In this document: piece by piece, positions 35,529 through 45,129 of the stretch | How positions within the stretch are numbered: position 1 is the stretch's first letter | Layout of the letters: the number at the start of each line of letters is the position of its first letter | Assembly (NCBI GenBank): GCA_002353815.1 | Contig: DEKK01000006.1 | Location: forward strand, 1 to 64,000 | DNA length: 64,000 nucleotides | Direction: 5' to 3' | Source of the DNA: Bifidobacteriaceae bacterium UBA2724 | Lineage (GTDB): Bacteria > Actinomycetota > Actinomycetes > Actinomycetales > Bifidobacteriaceae | The notes under the pieces: generated by a model | The model's database searches: none | Seen by the model: only the letters and a program-made list of their open reading frames with translations | Told to the model about the DNA's origin: nothing | Program-made: the position numbers and the translations under genes

Positions 35529-37082
35529 ATGATGGAGAATGACAAACCCGCGGGATATGCCAACAACCAGGCCCTGCGCATGAGCAAGGTGTGGCCTGAC
35601 GCCACGAGGCGCGATTCCGACGGCAACATCTCGTTCCACGCCATGGACTCCGCCGACCTCGTCGCGCAGTACGGCAGCCCGCTGTACATCATGGACACCG
35701 ACGAGGTGGCGCACCGCGCCGAGTATTTCGTCACGGCCGCCCGCAACGCGTTCCCCAACACCATCACGCATGTGAGCTTCGCGGGCAAGGCGTTCCTGAG
35801 CAAGGAAATCTGCCGCATCGTCACATCCAAGGGCATGATGATCGACACATGCTCGATGGGCGAGATGCGCATCGCGCTCGCGGCCGGCGTGCCGGGGCGT
35901 CGCCTGGTGCTGCACGGCAACAACAAGTCCGACGAAGAGATCGCGCTCGCCATCGACAACGATTTCGCCAAGATCGTGCTGGATTCGCCTGACGAGGCCG
36001 CCCGCGTGGAGCGCATCGCCCGTGCGCACAACAAGCGCGCCAAGGTGATGCTGCGCGTGACCGTGGGCGTGCACGCCGGCGGTCATGAATACATCTCGAC
36101 CGCGCACGAGGACCAGAAGTTCGGCGTCGCGCTGCTGCCCGCCGGACAGTCGGCGAACGTGCTCACCGGCGAATACGACCTGCCCGACGAAGTGGAGCAC
36201 GCGTCGGCCTCCAAGCCGGACGATGCGCCGCGCGTCAATTCCCTGTATGCGATTCCGCCGAGCCAGAAGGACCGCAACCCTAAGCTGGAGAAGGCCATGA
36301 ACGCACTCGCCGACGGCCCCGCCATCGCGGCGCTCAAGGATGTGCTCAAGCGGTCGGAATGGCTCGAGCTCGTGGGCGTGCACTCGCACATCGGCTCGCA
36401 GATCCACGACGCCGACGCCTTCGTGGAGGCCGTCGGCCGCGTGCTGCTGCTGCGCAAGACGCTGTACGCCACCGACGGCTATGTGCTGCCTGAGATCGAC
36501 CTCGGTGGCGGATACTCGGTGCCGTATCTCGACAGCGACGAAAGCATGGACGTCGCGGCGACGCTCAAGCGCATCGCCAAGGCGTTCACCGCCGAGATCA
36601 TGAAGGGCCTGCCCGCGCCCGTGGTGAGTTTCGAGCCCGGACGTTTCATCGTGGGGCCGGCCGGCGTGACGCTGTACCGCGTCGGCACGGTGAAGCCGGT
36701 GCGGCTGCCCGATGGGACCGTGCGCACCTACGTGTCGGTGGACGGCGGCATGTCGGACAACATCCGTCCGGCGCTGTATGACGCGGAGTACGAGGCCGAG
36801 CTGGCCAACCGTTTCGGATCGGAGCGGAAGGTCCGGGCGCGCGTGGTGGGCGTGCACTGCGAGTCGGGCGACATCGTGGTGCACGACTGCAAGCTGCCCG
36901 AGGATGTGCAGCGCGGCGACATCCTCGCCGTGCCGGTGACCGGCGCCTACGGCCGCACGATGGCGAGCAACTACAACCAGGTGCCGCGCCCCGCTGTGGT
37001 GGCGGTGAGCCACGAGGGGTCGCATGTGATGATCCGCCGCGAGACAATCGACGACCTGCTGGGGCTCGACGTATCGCAGTGA
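35529..37082 (+). CDS. lysA: Diaminopimelate decarboxylase
   Basis: A 517-residue PLP enzyme of the alanine-racemase fold that makes L-lysine from meso-diaminopimelate. The PLP lysine is in HVSFAGKAFLSKEI. Glycine-rich phosphate binding is in EIDLGGGYSVPY, substrate contacts are in FEPGRFIVGPAG, and the partner-subunit cysteine is in HCESGDIVVHDC. It is longer than the usual 420-460 residues because of an N-terminal extension and an internal insert (about residues 215-265). The ATG at 35529 follows GAAGGAG and is preferred over the GTG overlapping the argS stop. Homoserine-pathway genes often found next do not follow here. Confidence 0.95.
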   Translation: MMENDKPAGYANNQALRMSKVWPDATRRDSDGNISFHAMDSADLVAQYGSPLYIMDTDEVAHRAEYFVTAARNAFPNTITHVSFAGKAFLSKEICRIVTSKGMMIDTCSMGEMRIALAAGVPGRRLVLHGNNKSDEEIALAIDNDFAKIVLDSPDEAARVERIARAHNKRAKVMLRVTVGVHAGGHEYISTAHEDQKFGVALLPAGQSANVLTGEYDLPDEVEHASASKPDDAPRVNSLYAIPPSQKDRNPKLEKAMNALADGPAIAALKDVLKRSEWLELVGVHSHIGSQIHDADAFVEAVGRVLLLRKTLYATDGYVLPEIDLGGGYSVPYLDSDESMDVAATLKRIAKAFTAEIMKGLPAPVVSFEPGRFIVGPAGVTLYRVGTVKPVRLPDGTVRTYVSVDGGMSDNIRPALYDAEYEAELANRFGSERKVRARVVGVHCESGDIVVHDCKLPEDVQRGDILAVPVTGAYGRTMASNYNQVPRPAVVAVSHEGSHVMIRRETIDDLLGLDVSQ

Positions 37083-37117
37083 GACCCGGCGTATCGCAGT
37101 GACACCGGGGTGCGTCG

Positions 37118-37150
37118 CCGGGCCGCAAGGGAGAGGTCCCTGCGGCCCGG
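37118..37150. terminator. Terminator between lysA and the LRR gene
   Basis: CCGGGCCGCA pairs with TGCGGCCCGG. An inner AGGGA/TCCCT extends the stem with one bulged base. The genes converge here. Confidence 0.7.
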
Positions 37151-37190
37151 GGCGAGAGGCCGTGGTTTCGGCAGGATGCCAGCCGCGGCC

Positions 37191-40100
37191 TCATTTGATG
37201 CGCTGGTTGTGCTTGTGCAGTTCGTCGAGGTCGAAGTGCGTGAGCCCCGACCCGTCGAAGATGACATCGAGGTCATCGCGGTTTTCGAAAGCGGGGCAGT
37301 AGCCGGTCAGCGTGACACGCACCAACGACGGGCAGCCCGCGAAGACCTCGGAGCCGATGTGGGCGACGCCGGCGGGCATCGTCACGTCGGCGAGTGCCGA
37401 GCACTGTGCGAACGCGCGCGTCCCCACCGTCGTCAGTCCCGCGCCGAACGACACGGACGTCAGCGTCGTGCAGCCCGCGAACGCCTCGTCGTGGATCACC
37501 TCCAGTCCGTCGGGCAGGGTGAAGTCCGTCAGCGCCGCGCAGTCCTTGAACGCGCGGACGCCGATGTCGCGCAATCCGGTGAAAGGCGTGATGCTGGCGA
37601 GCGACAGGCAGTTTTCGAAAGCCTCCGCGCCGATGGACCGGACGCCATCGGGGAGTGTGACGATCGTCAGCGCCTTGTTTCCGCGGAACGCGCCGGTGCC
37701 GACGTCAGTGATCGCGACGGGCACGCGTACGTGGGTGAGCGGGCCGATGTAGGCGGTGAGCACGCCGTCGGTGACGAGGAAGTTCATGGGATTGGGCGCG
37801 GGGGCGGGGCGCCCTGCGCTGAGCTCGCGGTCGCGGAGGTACACGGCGTCGAGGTCGGCGTCCGTGAGCGCCGTCCCGCGGAAGATGCTGTCGAGCTGCG
37901 ACCGGTCGTCGAGCGCGGGGGTGTATCCCGCCAGACTCACTGTGCCGAGCATGAAGCATCCGTTGAACGCGTCGGTGCCGATGGACCGCACGCCGCCGGG
38001 GATCGTGATCTCGGTCAGTTCGCCGCATCCTGCGAAAGTCTTGGTGCTGATGCTTACCAGACCGGGCAGCAGACTGATGCGCGACACCGACGAGCATCCC
38101 TCGAAGGCATGCTCGCCGATGGCTGTCACGCCGTGCGGAATCTCGACATCGGTCAGCGACAGGCATCCCCAGAACGCGCTGCCGCCGATGGTCTGCAGAC
38201 CATCGGGAAGCGCCAGGCGCGTCAGCGAAGAGCAGCCCCAGAAGGCGTTGTCTCCGATCGATACCATGCCTGGGCGCAGCTGCACCGAGGTCAGGGCGTG
38301 GCAGCTGCTGAAGGCGTGGTCGCCGATGGAGCGCACTCCGTCGGGCAGGTCGATGGAGGCCAGCGTCGTGCAGCCCGCGAAGGCCTCGGCGCCCACCGAC
38401 GTGATGCCTGCGGGAATGTCGACCGAGGCCAGCGCGTAGCAGCCGTCGAAGGTGCGGTCGGCGATGGTGGGCAGCCCCTGGGGCAGGTTCGCCGTCGTCA
38501 CGCCGCAGTTTTCGAAAGCGGCCGGGCCCAGCGCGCGCATGGTGCGCGGAAACCGCACGTCGGTGAGCTCGCGGCAGTTGCGGAACGCCCCGCCGCCGAT
38601 GGAATCCACGGTCTGAGGCAGACGGATGTCCTTCAGGGCGCAGCCTTCGAAGGCCTTGACGCCGATGACGGCCGTTCCTTCGGGCAGGTCGATGCCGGTG
38701 AGGGCGGTGCATTCGGCGAAGGCGTCGTTGCCGATTCGCACGATTCCCTTGGGCAGGTCGATGCGGGCGAGCGCGGCGCATCCGCGGAAGGCGCTGTCGG
38801 GGATGTCCTGCGGCCCTTGGGGCAGCGTGACGTCGGTGAGCCGCGGGCAGCCTTCGAAGATCCTGCGTCCCAGGTGCTCGACGCCCTTGGGGAATTCGAC
38901 GCGTTCCAGCGACGCACAGTCGCGGAACGAGCTGGAGCCGACGGACCGGGTGTGCGAGGGGATCTCGATCTCGTCGAGCGAGATGCAGCCGCTGAAGGCG
39001 GCGTGTTCGATGCGTTGCAGGTTTTTCGGCAGCGTCACCGTGGCGAGCGAGACGCAGTCGCGGAACGCCCCGATTCCGATACTCGTCACGGAATCCGGAA
39101 GTTCGACGATGGCCATCGTCTGGTTGCCCGCGAATGCGCCGTCGCCGATGGCGGTGACCTCGACGGGGAACGTCACATGGGAAAGCTGGCCGATGTAACG
39201 CACCAGGGTGCCGTTCTCGACGATGAAATTCCTGGGGTTCGGCGCAGGCGCCGGCCGCCCTTCGCTCATGTCGCGCATCTGGTCGTGGATGTGGTCGAGT
39301 TCGGAGCCGTGGATCGGGCAGTCACGGAATATCTCGTCGAGCAGGGCCCGGTCGTCGAAGGCGGCGCAATACCCCTCGATGGTGATGTGTTCGAGCGCGT
39401 CGCAGGCCTTGAACGCATCGGTGCCGATGGCCTGCACGCCCTCGGGCACCGTGACGTCGGTGAGTGCAGTGCAGCCCCAGAAGGCACGGTATCCGACCGA
39501 TTCGAGTCCGACGGGAAGCGTGAGGGAGGACAGGGCGGTGCATCCGGCGAAGGCCTTGGTGCCGATGGTGCGGAGCCCTTCGTCGAGCGACAGGTCACAC
39601 AGCTCGGAGCAACACCAGAACGCCTCGAGGCCGATGCTCTGGACGCCGCGGTGCAGGTTCGCCGCATTGAGCGCGGTGCAGCCGAAGAACGCACCGTCGC
39701 CGATGTCCTCGGTGCCTTCGGGAACGTCGATGAACGCCAGGGATTCGCAGTTGGCGAAGGCGTGGGCGCCGATGGAGCGCAGGCCGTCGGGGAGCGTGAC
39801 GATGCTCAGCCGTTTGTCGCCGCTGAACGCGCCTTCGCCGATGCGGATGACGCCGTCGGGCACGGTGACGTGGGCGCGGTTGCCCAGATACCGGACGAGC
39901 GTGCCGTCCGCGATGTCGAAATCCGCATCGTGGTCGGCGGACGCTTCGGTCCCGGACGCCAGGTCGCGGTTGCGTGCGTGGAGTTCGTCAAGCTCGGCGG
40001 GGCCGAGGGGAGACCCGCGGAAGATCACATCGAGCAGGTCGCGGTCGTCGAGGGCGGGGCAGTGGCCGGGCAGGGAGATGCCGGTGAGCCCTGAGCAGCC

Positions 40101-40289
40101 GAGGAAGGCCTCGGTGCCGATGGCTTCGATCCCGGCGGGAAACGTGACGTGCCTGAGGGAGGTGCAGTTTTCGAAGGCATGTGGCGCGATGGCCGTCACT
40201 GCGCTGGGCAGCACGACGCCGCTGTCGTGCCCCGTGTATCGCATCAAAGTGTCGTTGTCGAGCGTGAAATTGCCGATGGTCTCACCCAT
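37191..40289 (-). CDS. Giant BspA-type leucine-rich-repeat protein, modular, no signal peptide
   Basis: A 1032-residue protein built almost entirely of LRR_5 (BspA-like) repeats of about 23 residues (pattern IG..AF.GC..L..V.LP.G). It falls into four modules starting near residues 1, 121, 351 and 833. Each opens with a variant of NGTLVRYIG...V..P..V..IG.GAF and closes with a motif like GYCPAF.DR..LD.IF....L...ELD..H. The linker RPAPAPNP precedes modules 3 and 4. No signal peptide, sortase motif or membrane helix is visible, unlike most BspA-like surface proteins. The start at ATG 40289 has only a weak ribosome binding site. Function is unknown; protein binding is likely. Confidence 0.9.
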   Translation of the reverse strand: MGETIGNFTLDNDTLMRYTGHDSGVVLPSAVTAIAPHAFENCTSLRHVTFPAGIEAIGTEAFLGCSGLTGISLPGHCPALDDRDLLDVIFRGSPLGPAELDELHARNRDLASGTEASADHDADFDIADGTLVRYLGNRAHVTVPDGVIRIGEGAFSGDKRLSIVTLPDGLRSIGAHAFANCESLAFIDVPEGTEDIGDGAFFGCTALNAANLHRGVQSIGLEAFWCCSELCDLSLDEGLRTIGTKAFAGCTALSSLTLPVGLESVGYRAFWGCTALTDVTVPEGVQAIGTDAFKACDALEHITIEGYCAAFDDRALLDEIFRDCPIHGSELDHIHDQMRDMSEGRPAPAPNPRNFIVENGTLVRYIGQLSHVTFPVEVTAIGDGAFAGNQTMAIVELPDSVTSIGIGAFRDCVSLATVTLPKNLQRIEHAAFSGCISLDEIEIPSHTRSVGSSSFRDCASLERVEFPKGVEHLGRRIFEGCPRLTDVTLPQGPQDIPDSAFRGCAALARIDLPKGIVRIGNDAFAECTALTGIDLPEGTAVIGVKAFEGCALKDIRLPQTVDSIGGGAFRNCRELTDVRFPRTMRALGPAAFENCGVTTANLPQGLPTIADRTFDGCYALASVDIPAGITSVGAEAFAGCTTLASIDLPDGVRSIGDHAFSSCHALTSVQLRPGMVSIGDNAFWGCSSLTRLALPDGLQTIGGSAFWGCLSLTDVEIPHGVTAIGEHAFEGCSSVSRISLLPGLVSISTKTFAGCGELTEITIPGGVRSIGTDAFNGCFMLGTVSLAGYTPALDDRSQLDSIFRGTALTDADLDAVYLRDRELSAGRPAPAPNPMNFLVTDGVLTAYIGPLTHVRVPVAITDVGTGAFRGNKALTIVTLPDGVRSIGAEAFENCLSLASITPFTGLRDIGVRAFKDCAALTDFTLPDGLEVIHDEAFAGCTTLTSVSFGAGLTTVGTRAFAQCSALADVTMPAGVAHIGSEVFAGCPSLVRVTLTGYCPAFENRDDLDVIFDGSGLTHFDLDELHKHNQRIK

Positions 40290-40600
40290 GGATGCCTGCT
40301 TTCTTTGGTCTCTTCCGGTGGCGGCGATGCAACCGTTGATGCCAATGTATACCTGAAACGGCGACGCGGGGGCAGCACGGTGAACGGCATGTGTGAAAGG
40401 TGCGCGCGGGCACGGCCGTGGGGCGCGGCGCGGATTCTGGCATGTCGATGTGCCGTGTTTTAGTATGGAACGGCTCGTTGAAGGAAGCGCTGGCATGCCG
40501 CGTGCTTTCTTCGGGGCGACCGTGGCCGCGACCTATCGCTTCTTCCGGCTGCCGTCGCGTAGAGCGCGCTGGCTAGAAGCGAACAAGCTCAGAAGGTCCT
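40290..40600. other. Gene-free divergent region
   Basis: It separates the LRR gene from the binding-protein gene. Candidate -10 boxes are TATACA on the minus strand near 40345 and TAGTAT on the plus strand near 40463. No thiamine riboswitch consensus is seen upstream of the binding protein. Confidence 0.4.
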
Positions 40601-41698
40601 ATGCCCGGATTCAAACTTTCTGCGCGTTCTGCGGCACGTCTCCGCACGCGCATCGTTGCACTCATCTCATTCCTCGTCTCTGTTGCCATGGTGTTTTCGC
40701 TCGGCGGATGCTCGCTTCCCGGAAGCTCGTCGGCCAGCACGGATTCAGCCCGCGCCACGGTCACCTTCATGCTCGACTGGGCGCCTGACACGAATCACGT
40801 GGGCGTCTACGTGGCCCTGTCCAAGGGCTGGTATTCCGACGCGGGGCTGGACGTCGACATCCTCGCCACGTCGCAGGCCGGCGCGGACCAGGCCGTGGAC
40901 GCGGGGAACGCCGATTTCGCGCTGAGCACCCTCAACAACGTCGCCTCGGCCAACGCCAAGGGCGCGCAGAACAAGATGGTGCTCGACGTCCAGCAGAAGC
41001 CGAGCGCGGTCTGGTGCGCCCTCGCTTCCAACACGTCGATTACGCGTCCGCGCGACCTCGACGGCAAGATCTTCGCCTCGTTCGGATCGTCCGAGGACGA
41101 CGCGGTGATCCGCCGCATGATCCAGACCGACGGCGGCACCGGGACCTTCGACAAGGTCATGGTCGGCACGTCGACGTTCGAGACGATGACCAGAGGGCAG
41201 GCCGATTTCGGCGGTTTCTACGATACGTGGGAGGGTGTGGAGTCGCGGCTCGACGGCCCGGCCCTCACATGCTTCTGGGAACATGACTACGGCGTGCCCG
41301 GCAACGGGCAGCAGATCGGCATCATCACGAGCCAGTCGATGATCGACTCCGACCCCGACGCCGTGCGCGCCTTCGTGCAGGCGACGCAGAAGGGATACGA
41401 GTGGGCCTATGCCCATCCCGACGACGCTGCGCAGATCCTCGTGGACGAGGCCGCGGACGCGAACATCGACATCGACCTGGCCAAGGCCTCGATGAAAGAG
41501 ATCGTGGACGACCGGTACTGGGGCGACCCCGATGCCATCGCCGACGGCAGTTTCACGCTCGGTTCGCTGGATGCCGACGCGGGCCAGAAGTGGCTGGACT
41601 TCCAGAACGAGGCCGGCGCCTATGTGGACGCCGACGGCAAAGCGCTGTCGACGGCCCCGCGGACCGGCGACCTCTACGACGGCGATTTCCTCTCGTGA
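40601..41698 (+). CDS. ABC substrate-binding lipoprotein, NMT1/THI5-like
   Basis: A 365-residue secreted binding protein. The signal peptide ends in a lipobox (FSLGGC), so it is lipid-anchored. The mature domain begins VTFMLDWAPDTNHVGVYVAL, characteristic of NMT1/THI5-like proteins that bind pyrimidine thiamine precursors, and of related riboflavin and sulfonate binding proteins. No permease, ATPase or thiamine gene is adjacent, so the partner must be elsewhere and the ligand is uncertain. The ATG at 40601 follows CAGAAGGTCCT. Confidence 0.9.
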   Translation: MPGFKLSARSAARLRTRIVALISFLVSVAMVFSLGGCSLPGSSSASTDSARATVTFMLDWAPDTNHVGVYVALSKGWYSDAGLDVDILATSQAGADQAVDAGNADFALSTLNNVASANAKGAQNKMVLDVQQKPSAVWCALASNTSITRPRDLDGKIFASFGSSEDDAVIRRMIQTDGGTGTFDKVMVGTSTFETMTRGQADFGGFYDTWEGVESRLDGPALTCFWEHDYGVPGNGQQIGIITSQSMIDSDPDAVRAFVQATQKGYEWAYAHPDDAAQILVDEAADANIDIDLAKASMKEIVDDRYWGDPDAIADGSFTLGSLDADAGQKWLDFQNEAGAYVDADGKALSTAPRTGDLYDGDFLS

Positions 41699-41755
41699 CG
41701 CCATGACGCGGAACGGCGGCCATGTCCGTTGCCGTGACCGCCGTCGCATCGGTTT

Positions 41756-41786
41756 CGCAGGGCAGCCCGCGGGGAGAGGCCCTGCG
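41756..41786. terminator. Hairpin between the binding protein and hydrolase fragment
   Basis: CGCAGGGC pairs with GCCCTGCG between convergent genes. There is no strong T tract. Confidence 0.45.
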
Positions 41787-41793
41787 GGACGCC

Positions 41794-42033
41794 TTACGCC
41801 ACCAGGTACTTCGTGAAGAACTCCTCGATCGTGTCGAACGGGATCTTGTCGGTGTTGCCATACAAGTCGGTGTGGTTGGCGCCGGGGACGATCATGAGCT
41901 TCTTGTTGTCGCCCTTGAGCTTCTTGAACTCGGGTTCGCTGAAATAGCGGGGATGTGCGTTCTGCGACGTGGCATCGGTGATTGGCGAGCCCGGCGTGGC
42001 GGCGGGGTTCGGCATGGTGGCCATGGTGGTCAT
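41794..42033 (-). pseudogene. Alpha/beta-hydrolase C-terminal fragment
   Basis: A 79-residue frame. Residues 25-79 (HPRYFSEPEFKKLKGDNKKL, then MIVPGANHTDLYGNTDKIPF) match the C-terminal end of dienelactone-hydrolase-like alpha/beta hydrolases, including the catalytic histidine region GANHTDLY. The nucleophile elbow and the aspartate strand are missing; the first 24 residues are a Met/Thr/Pro-rich stretch unlike the family. A good ribosome binding site (AAAGGACAGCAT) precedes the ATG, so the fragment may still be expressed. It is most likely a truncated gene. Confidence 0.7.
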
Positions 42034-42110
42034 ATGCTGTCCTTTCTGGTTTGTCGGTTGTTGCTGCGGTTTCCCGTTGCCGGTTTTCATGCTGTCAGCG
42101 AAATTCAAAA

Positions 42111-42131
42111 CTTGAGTAGCGTCGACTCAAG
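42111..42131. promoter_or_regulatory. HAIR operator (HspR binding site) for clpB
   Basis: CTTGAGT-N7-ACTCAAG is a perfect match to the HspR-associated inverted repeat that represses heat-shock genes in actinobacteria. It lies 137 bases before the clpB start. hspR itself is not in the window. Confidence 0.9.
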
Positions 42132-42267
42132 TTTCGATGTATCCTTGTCATCAGATACGCGAAACCGTTGCCTGCGCATGCCGCGCACAACACCCGTTCC
42201 GCGCATGACCGTAGAAAACATGAACGAGGGAGTTCGCACCATCTACGAACCCCGCGAAGGAAGAATT

Positions 42268-45069
42268 ATGGAAGCCAAGTTCACAACAATGGCTCAAGAG
42301 GCGCTGAGCGACGCGGTGCAAAGCGCTTCGGCGGCCGGCAATCCGCAGATTGAGACCCTGCATCTCGCCGACGCCCTTCTGCGCCAGGAAAACAGCCCCG
42401 TCACCGCCTTGCTCCAGGCCGTTGCGGTGGATCCGCAGCCCGTGGGCGCCGACATCCGCCGCGCCCTTGCCTCGTTGCCGTCGGCAACGGGAAGCAGCAC
42501 CACGCAGCCTGAGCCCAGCCGTCAGCTCCAGAGCGTGCTCACCACCGCCGAGGAGGAAATGACGCGCAACGGAGACGCTTTTGTCACCGGTGAGCATCTG
42601 CTCATCGCCATGGCGCGCGTCGAAAGCAAGACGCAGGAGATCCTGCAGCGCCACGGCGTGAGCGCCGACGCGCTGCGCAAGGCCATCCCGCAGGTGCGCG
42701 GAGGCGACCAGAAGGTCACGTCCGACAGCGGCGATGGCAACTACAAGGCGCTCGAGAAGTACTCGACCGACCTCACCGCGCGCGCGAAGGAAGGCAAGCT
42801 CGATCCTGTCATCGGACGCGACAACGAGATCCGCCGCGTCATCCAGATCCTGAGCCGCCGCACCAAGAACAACCCTGTGCTCATCGGCGAACCGGGCGTC
42901 GGCAAGACCGCCGTCGTCGAAGGCCTCGCCCAGCGCATCGTCGCCGGCGACGTGCCGAAGAGCCTGAAAAACAAGCGCCTCATCTCGCTTGACCTGAGCT
43001 CGATGGTGGCCGGGTCCAAGTACCGTGGCGATTTCGAGGAACGTATGAAGTCCGTGCTGGACGAGATCCGCAACTCCAACGGCGAGGTCATCACGTTCAT
43101 CGACGAGATCCACACGATCGTGGGCGCGGGCTCCGCCGAAGGGTCCATGGACGCCGGCAACATGATCAAGCCGATGCTCGCCCGTGGCGAACTGCACCTC
43201 ATCGGCGCGACCACACTTGACGAATACCGTGAATACATCGAAAAGGACCCGGCGCTCGAACGTCGATTCCAGCAGGTGTACGTCGGCGAGCCGAGCGTCG
43301 AAGACACCGTCGCGATCCTGCGCGGCATCGCGCCGAAGTACGAGGCCCACCATCAGGTGACCATCGACGACGACGCGCTCGTCGCCGCGGCGCAGCTGTC
43401 GAACCGCTACATCACCGGGCGCCAGCTGCCTGACAAGGCCATCGATTTGGTGGACGAGGCCGCAGCGCGCCTGCGTATGGAGCTCGATTCGAGTCCGGAA
43501 GAGATCGACTCCCTGCAGCGTCGCATCAACCGTCTCACCATGGAGAAGCAGTACCTGCTGGGCAACCCCAAGAACGACGACGCCGCCAAGAAGGCCGAAA
43601 GCGAGCTGGACGAGCAGTCTCGCGACCGCCTCGACCATCTCAACGAGGAACTCGCCAACAAGACCGAAAAGCTCAGCGGGCTCAAGGCGCGGTGGGAAGC
43701 CGAGAAAAGCGGGCGCAACAAGGTCGGCGACCTGCGCAAGCGGCTCGACGAACTCGAGACCATGGCGCAGAAGGCGCAGAACGAGGGCGACTACACCCAG
43801 GTCGGAAAGATCCGTTATGGCGACATCCCGTCCGTCCAGAAGCAGATCGAGGAAGCCGAGGAGGCCGAACGCAAGGCGAAGACCGGATCCGGCGACGTTG
43901 CGCCGATGGTTCCCGATCGCGTGAATGCCGACTCCGTGGCGCAGATTGTGTCGGAGTGGACCGGCATCCCCGTCGGCCGCCTGATGCAGGGCGAAAACGA
44001 AAAGCTCCTGCACATGGAGGACTACCTGGGCAAGCGTGTCATCGGGCAGAAGAAGGCCATTGCGGCCATCTCGGACGCCGTGCGCCGTTCCCGCGCCGGC
44101 ATCAGCGACCCGAACCGCCCCACCGGTTCGTTCATGTTCCTCGGGCCCACGGGCGTGGGCAAGACCGAGCTCGCCAAGGCGCTCGCGGACTTCCTGTTCG
44201 ACGACGAAAAGGCCATGGTGCGCATCGACATGAGCGAATACATGGAGAAGGAAAGCGTCTCCCGCCTCATCGGCGCGGCCCCGGGCTATGTCGGATACGA
44301 GGAGGGCGGGCAGCTCACCGAGGCCGTCCGTCGCCGTCCGTACTCGGTCGTGCTGTTCGACGAGGTCGAGAAGGCCCATCCCGAGGTCTTCGACATCTTG
44401 CTGCAGGTGCTTGACGACGGCCGTCTGACCGACGGCCAGGGAAGGACCGTGGACTTCAAGAACACGATCCTCATCATGACGTCGAACCTGGGTTCGCAGT
44501 TCCTCGCCAACCCGACGCTGAACGATGACGAGAAGGAGACCGCGGTCATGGATGCCGTGCGGGCCCACTTCAAGCCTGAGTTCATCAATCGTCTGGATGA
44601 AATCGTCATGTTCGACCCGCTTACGCGCGACGAGCTTGGCGGAATCGTGAAGCTGCAGATCCAGCAGGTCATGGACAGGCTCAAGGACCGTCGCATCACG
44701 CTCGATGTCAAGGACGCCGCGGCCAACTGGCTCGCCGACACCGGCTATGACCCGGCGTACGGCGCCCGTCCGCTGCGCCGCCTGGTGCAGCGCGAGGTCG
44801 GGGACCAGCTTGCCCGCATGATCTTGTCGGGGCAGGTGCACGATGGCGACACCGTGATGGTGGATTATATCGGCGGCGACCATCTGAGCCTGAGCTCGTG
44901 GGGGTCGGACGGCATCCTCGCGATGGACAAGGGCTCTCTGGGGTCCGGCGACCACGACGTCATCGATGGCGAGGTGCTCGACGACGGGCATGAGGGGGAT
45001 TCCCCGGATTCGTCTGACGGAGACGCGACGTCGGAAGATGGCGATGGCTCCGGCACGTCCGAGAAGTGA
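42268..45069 (+). CDS. clpB: ATP-dependent disaggregase ClpB
   Basis: A 933-residue Hsp100 chaperone that works with DnaK to resolubilise aggregates. Order: Clp N-terminal double repeat (residues 1-150), AAA domain 1 with Walker A GEPGVGKTAVVE near residue 210, a long coiled-coil middle domain (residues about 410-530, characteristic of ClpB over ClpA/ClpC), AAA domain 2 with Walker A GPTGVGKTELAK near residue 629, and the C-terminal D2-small domain. An extra acidic Ser/Asp-rich tail of about 50 residues (HEGDSPDSSDGDATSEDG) follows. The ATG at 42268 follows GAAGGAAGAATT. Heat-shock control by HspR is indicated by the HAIR site. Confidence 0.97.
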   Translation: MEAKFTTMAQEALSDAVQSASAAGNPQIETLHLADALLRQENSPVTALLQAVAVDPQPVGADIRRALASLPSATGSSTTQPEPSRQLQSVLTTAEEEMTRNGDAFVTGEHLLIAMARVESKTQEILQRHGVSADALRKAIPQVRGGDQKVTSDSGDGNYKALEKYSTDLTARAKEGKLDPVIGRDNEIRRVIQILSRRTKNNPVLIGEPGVGKTAVVEGLAQRIVAGDVPKSLKNKRLISLDLSSMVAGSKYRGDFEERMKSVLDEIRNSNGEVITFIDEIHTIVGAGSAEGSMDAGNMIKPMLARGELHLIGATTLDEYREYIEKDPALERRFQQVYVGEPSVEDTVAILRGIAPKYEAHHQVTIDDDALVAAAQLSNRYITGRQLPDKAIDLVDEAAARLRMELDSSPEEIDSLQRRINRLTMEKQYLLGNPKNDDAAKKAESELDEQSRDRLDHLNEELANKTEKLSGLKARWEAEKSGRNKVGDLRKRLDELETMAQKAQNEGDYTQVGKIRYGDIPSVQKQIEEAEEAERKAKTGSGDVAPMVPDRVNADSVAQIVSEWTGIPVGRLMQGENEKLLHMEDYLGKRVIGQKKAIAAISDAVRRSRAGISDPNRPTGSFMFLGPTGVGKTELAKALADFLFDDEKAMVRIDMSEYMEKESVSRLIGAAPGYVGYEEGGQLTEAVRRRPYSVVLFDEVEKAHPEVFDILLQVLDDGRLTDGQGRTVDFKNTILIMTSNLGSQFLANPTLNDDEKETAVMDAVRAHFKPEFINRLDEIVMFDPLTRDELGGIVKLQIQQVMDRLKDRRITLDVKDAAANWLADTGYDPAYGARPLRRLVQREVGDQLARMILSGQVHDGDTVMVDYIGGDHLSLSSWGSDGILAMDKGSLGSGDHDVIDGEVLDDGHEGDSPDSSDGDATSEDGDGSGTSEK

Positions 45070-45129
45070 CGCAGCCGATCGCCCGATGATTCCACGGTAG
45101 GGCGATGGCAATGCCGTGCGATGCACCGG

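Noticed and set aside
37110..40094. A 994-codon plus-strand ORF opposite the leucine-rich-repeat gene
   Set aside because: It is the antisense shadow of a GC-rich repetitive gene. Composition is Arg/Gly/Ala-rich without domains, and the minus-strand reading has clear LRR repeats.
40449..40600. Thiamine (TPP) riboswitch before the NMT1/THI5-like binding protein
   Set aside because: The expected CTGAGA and ACCTGATCTGG-type conserved blocks are not present in the leader.
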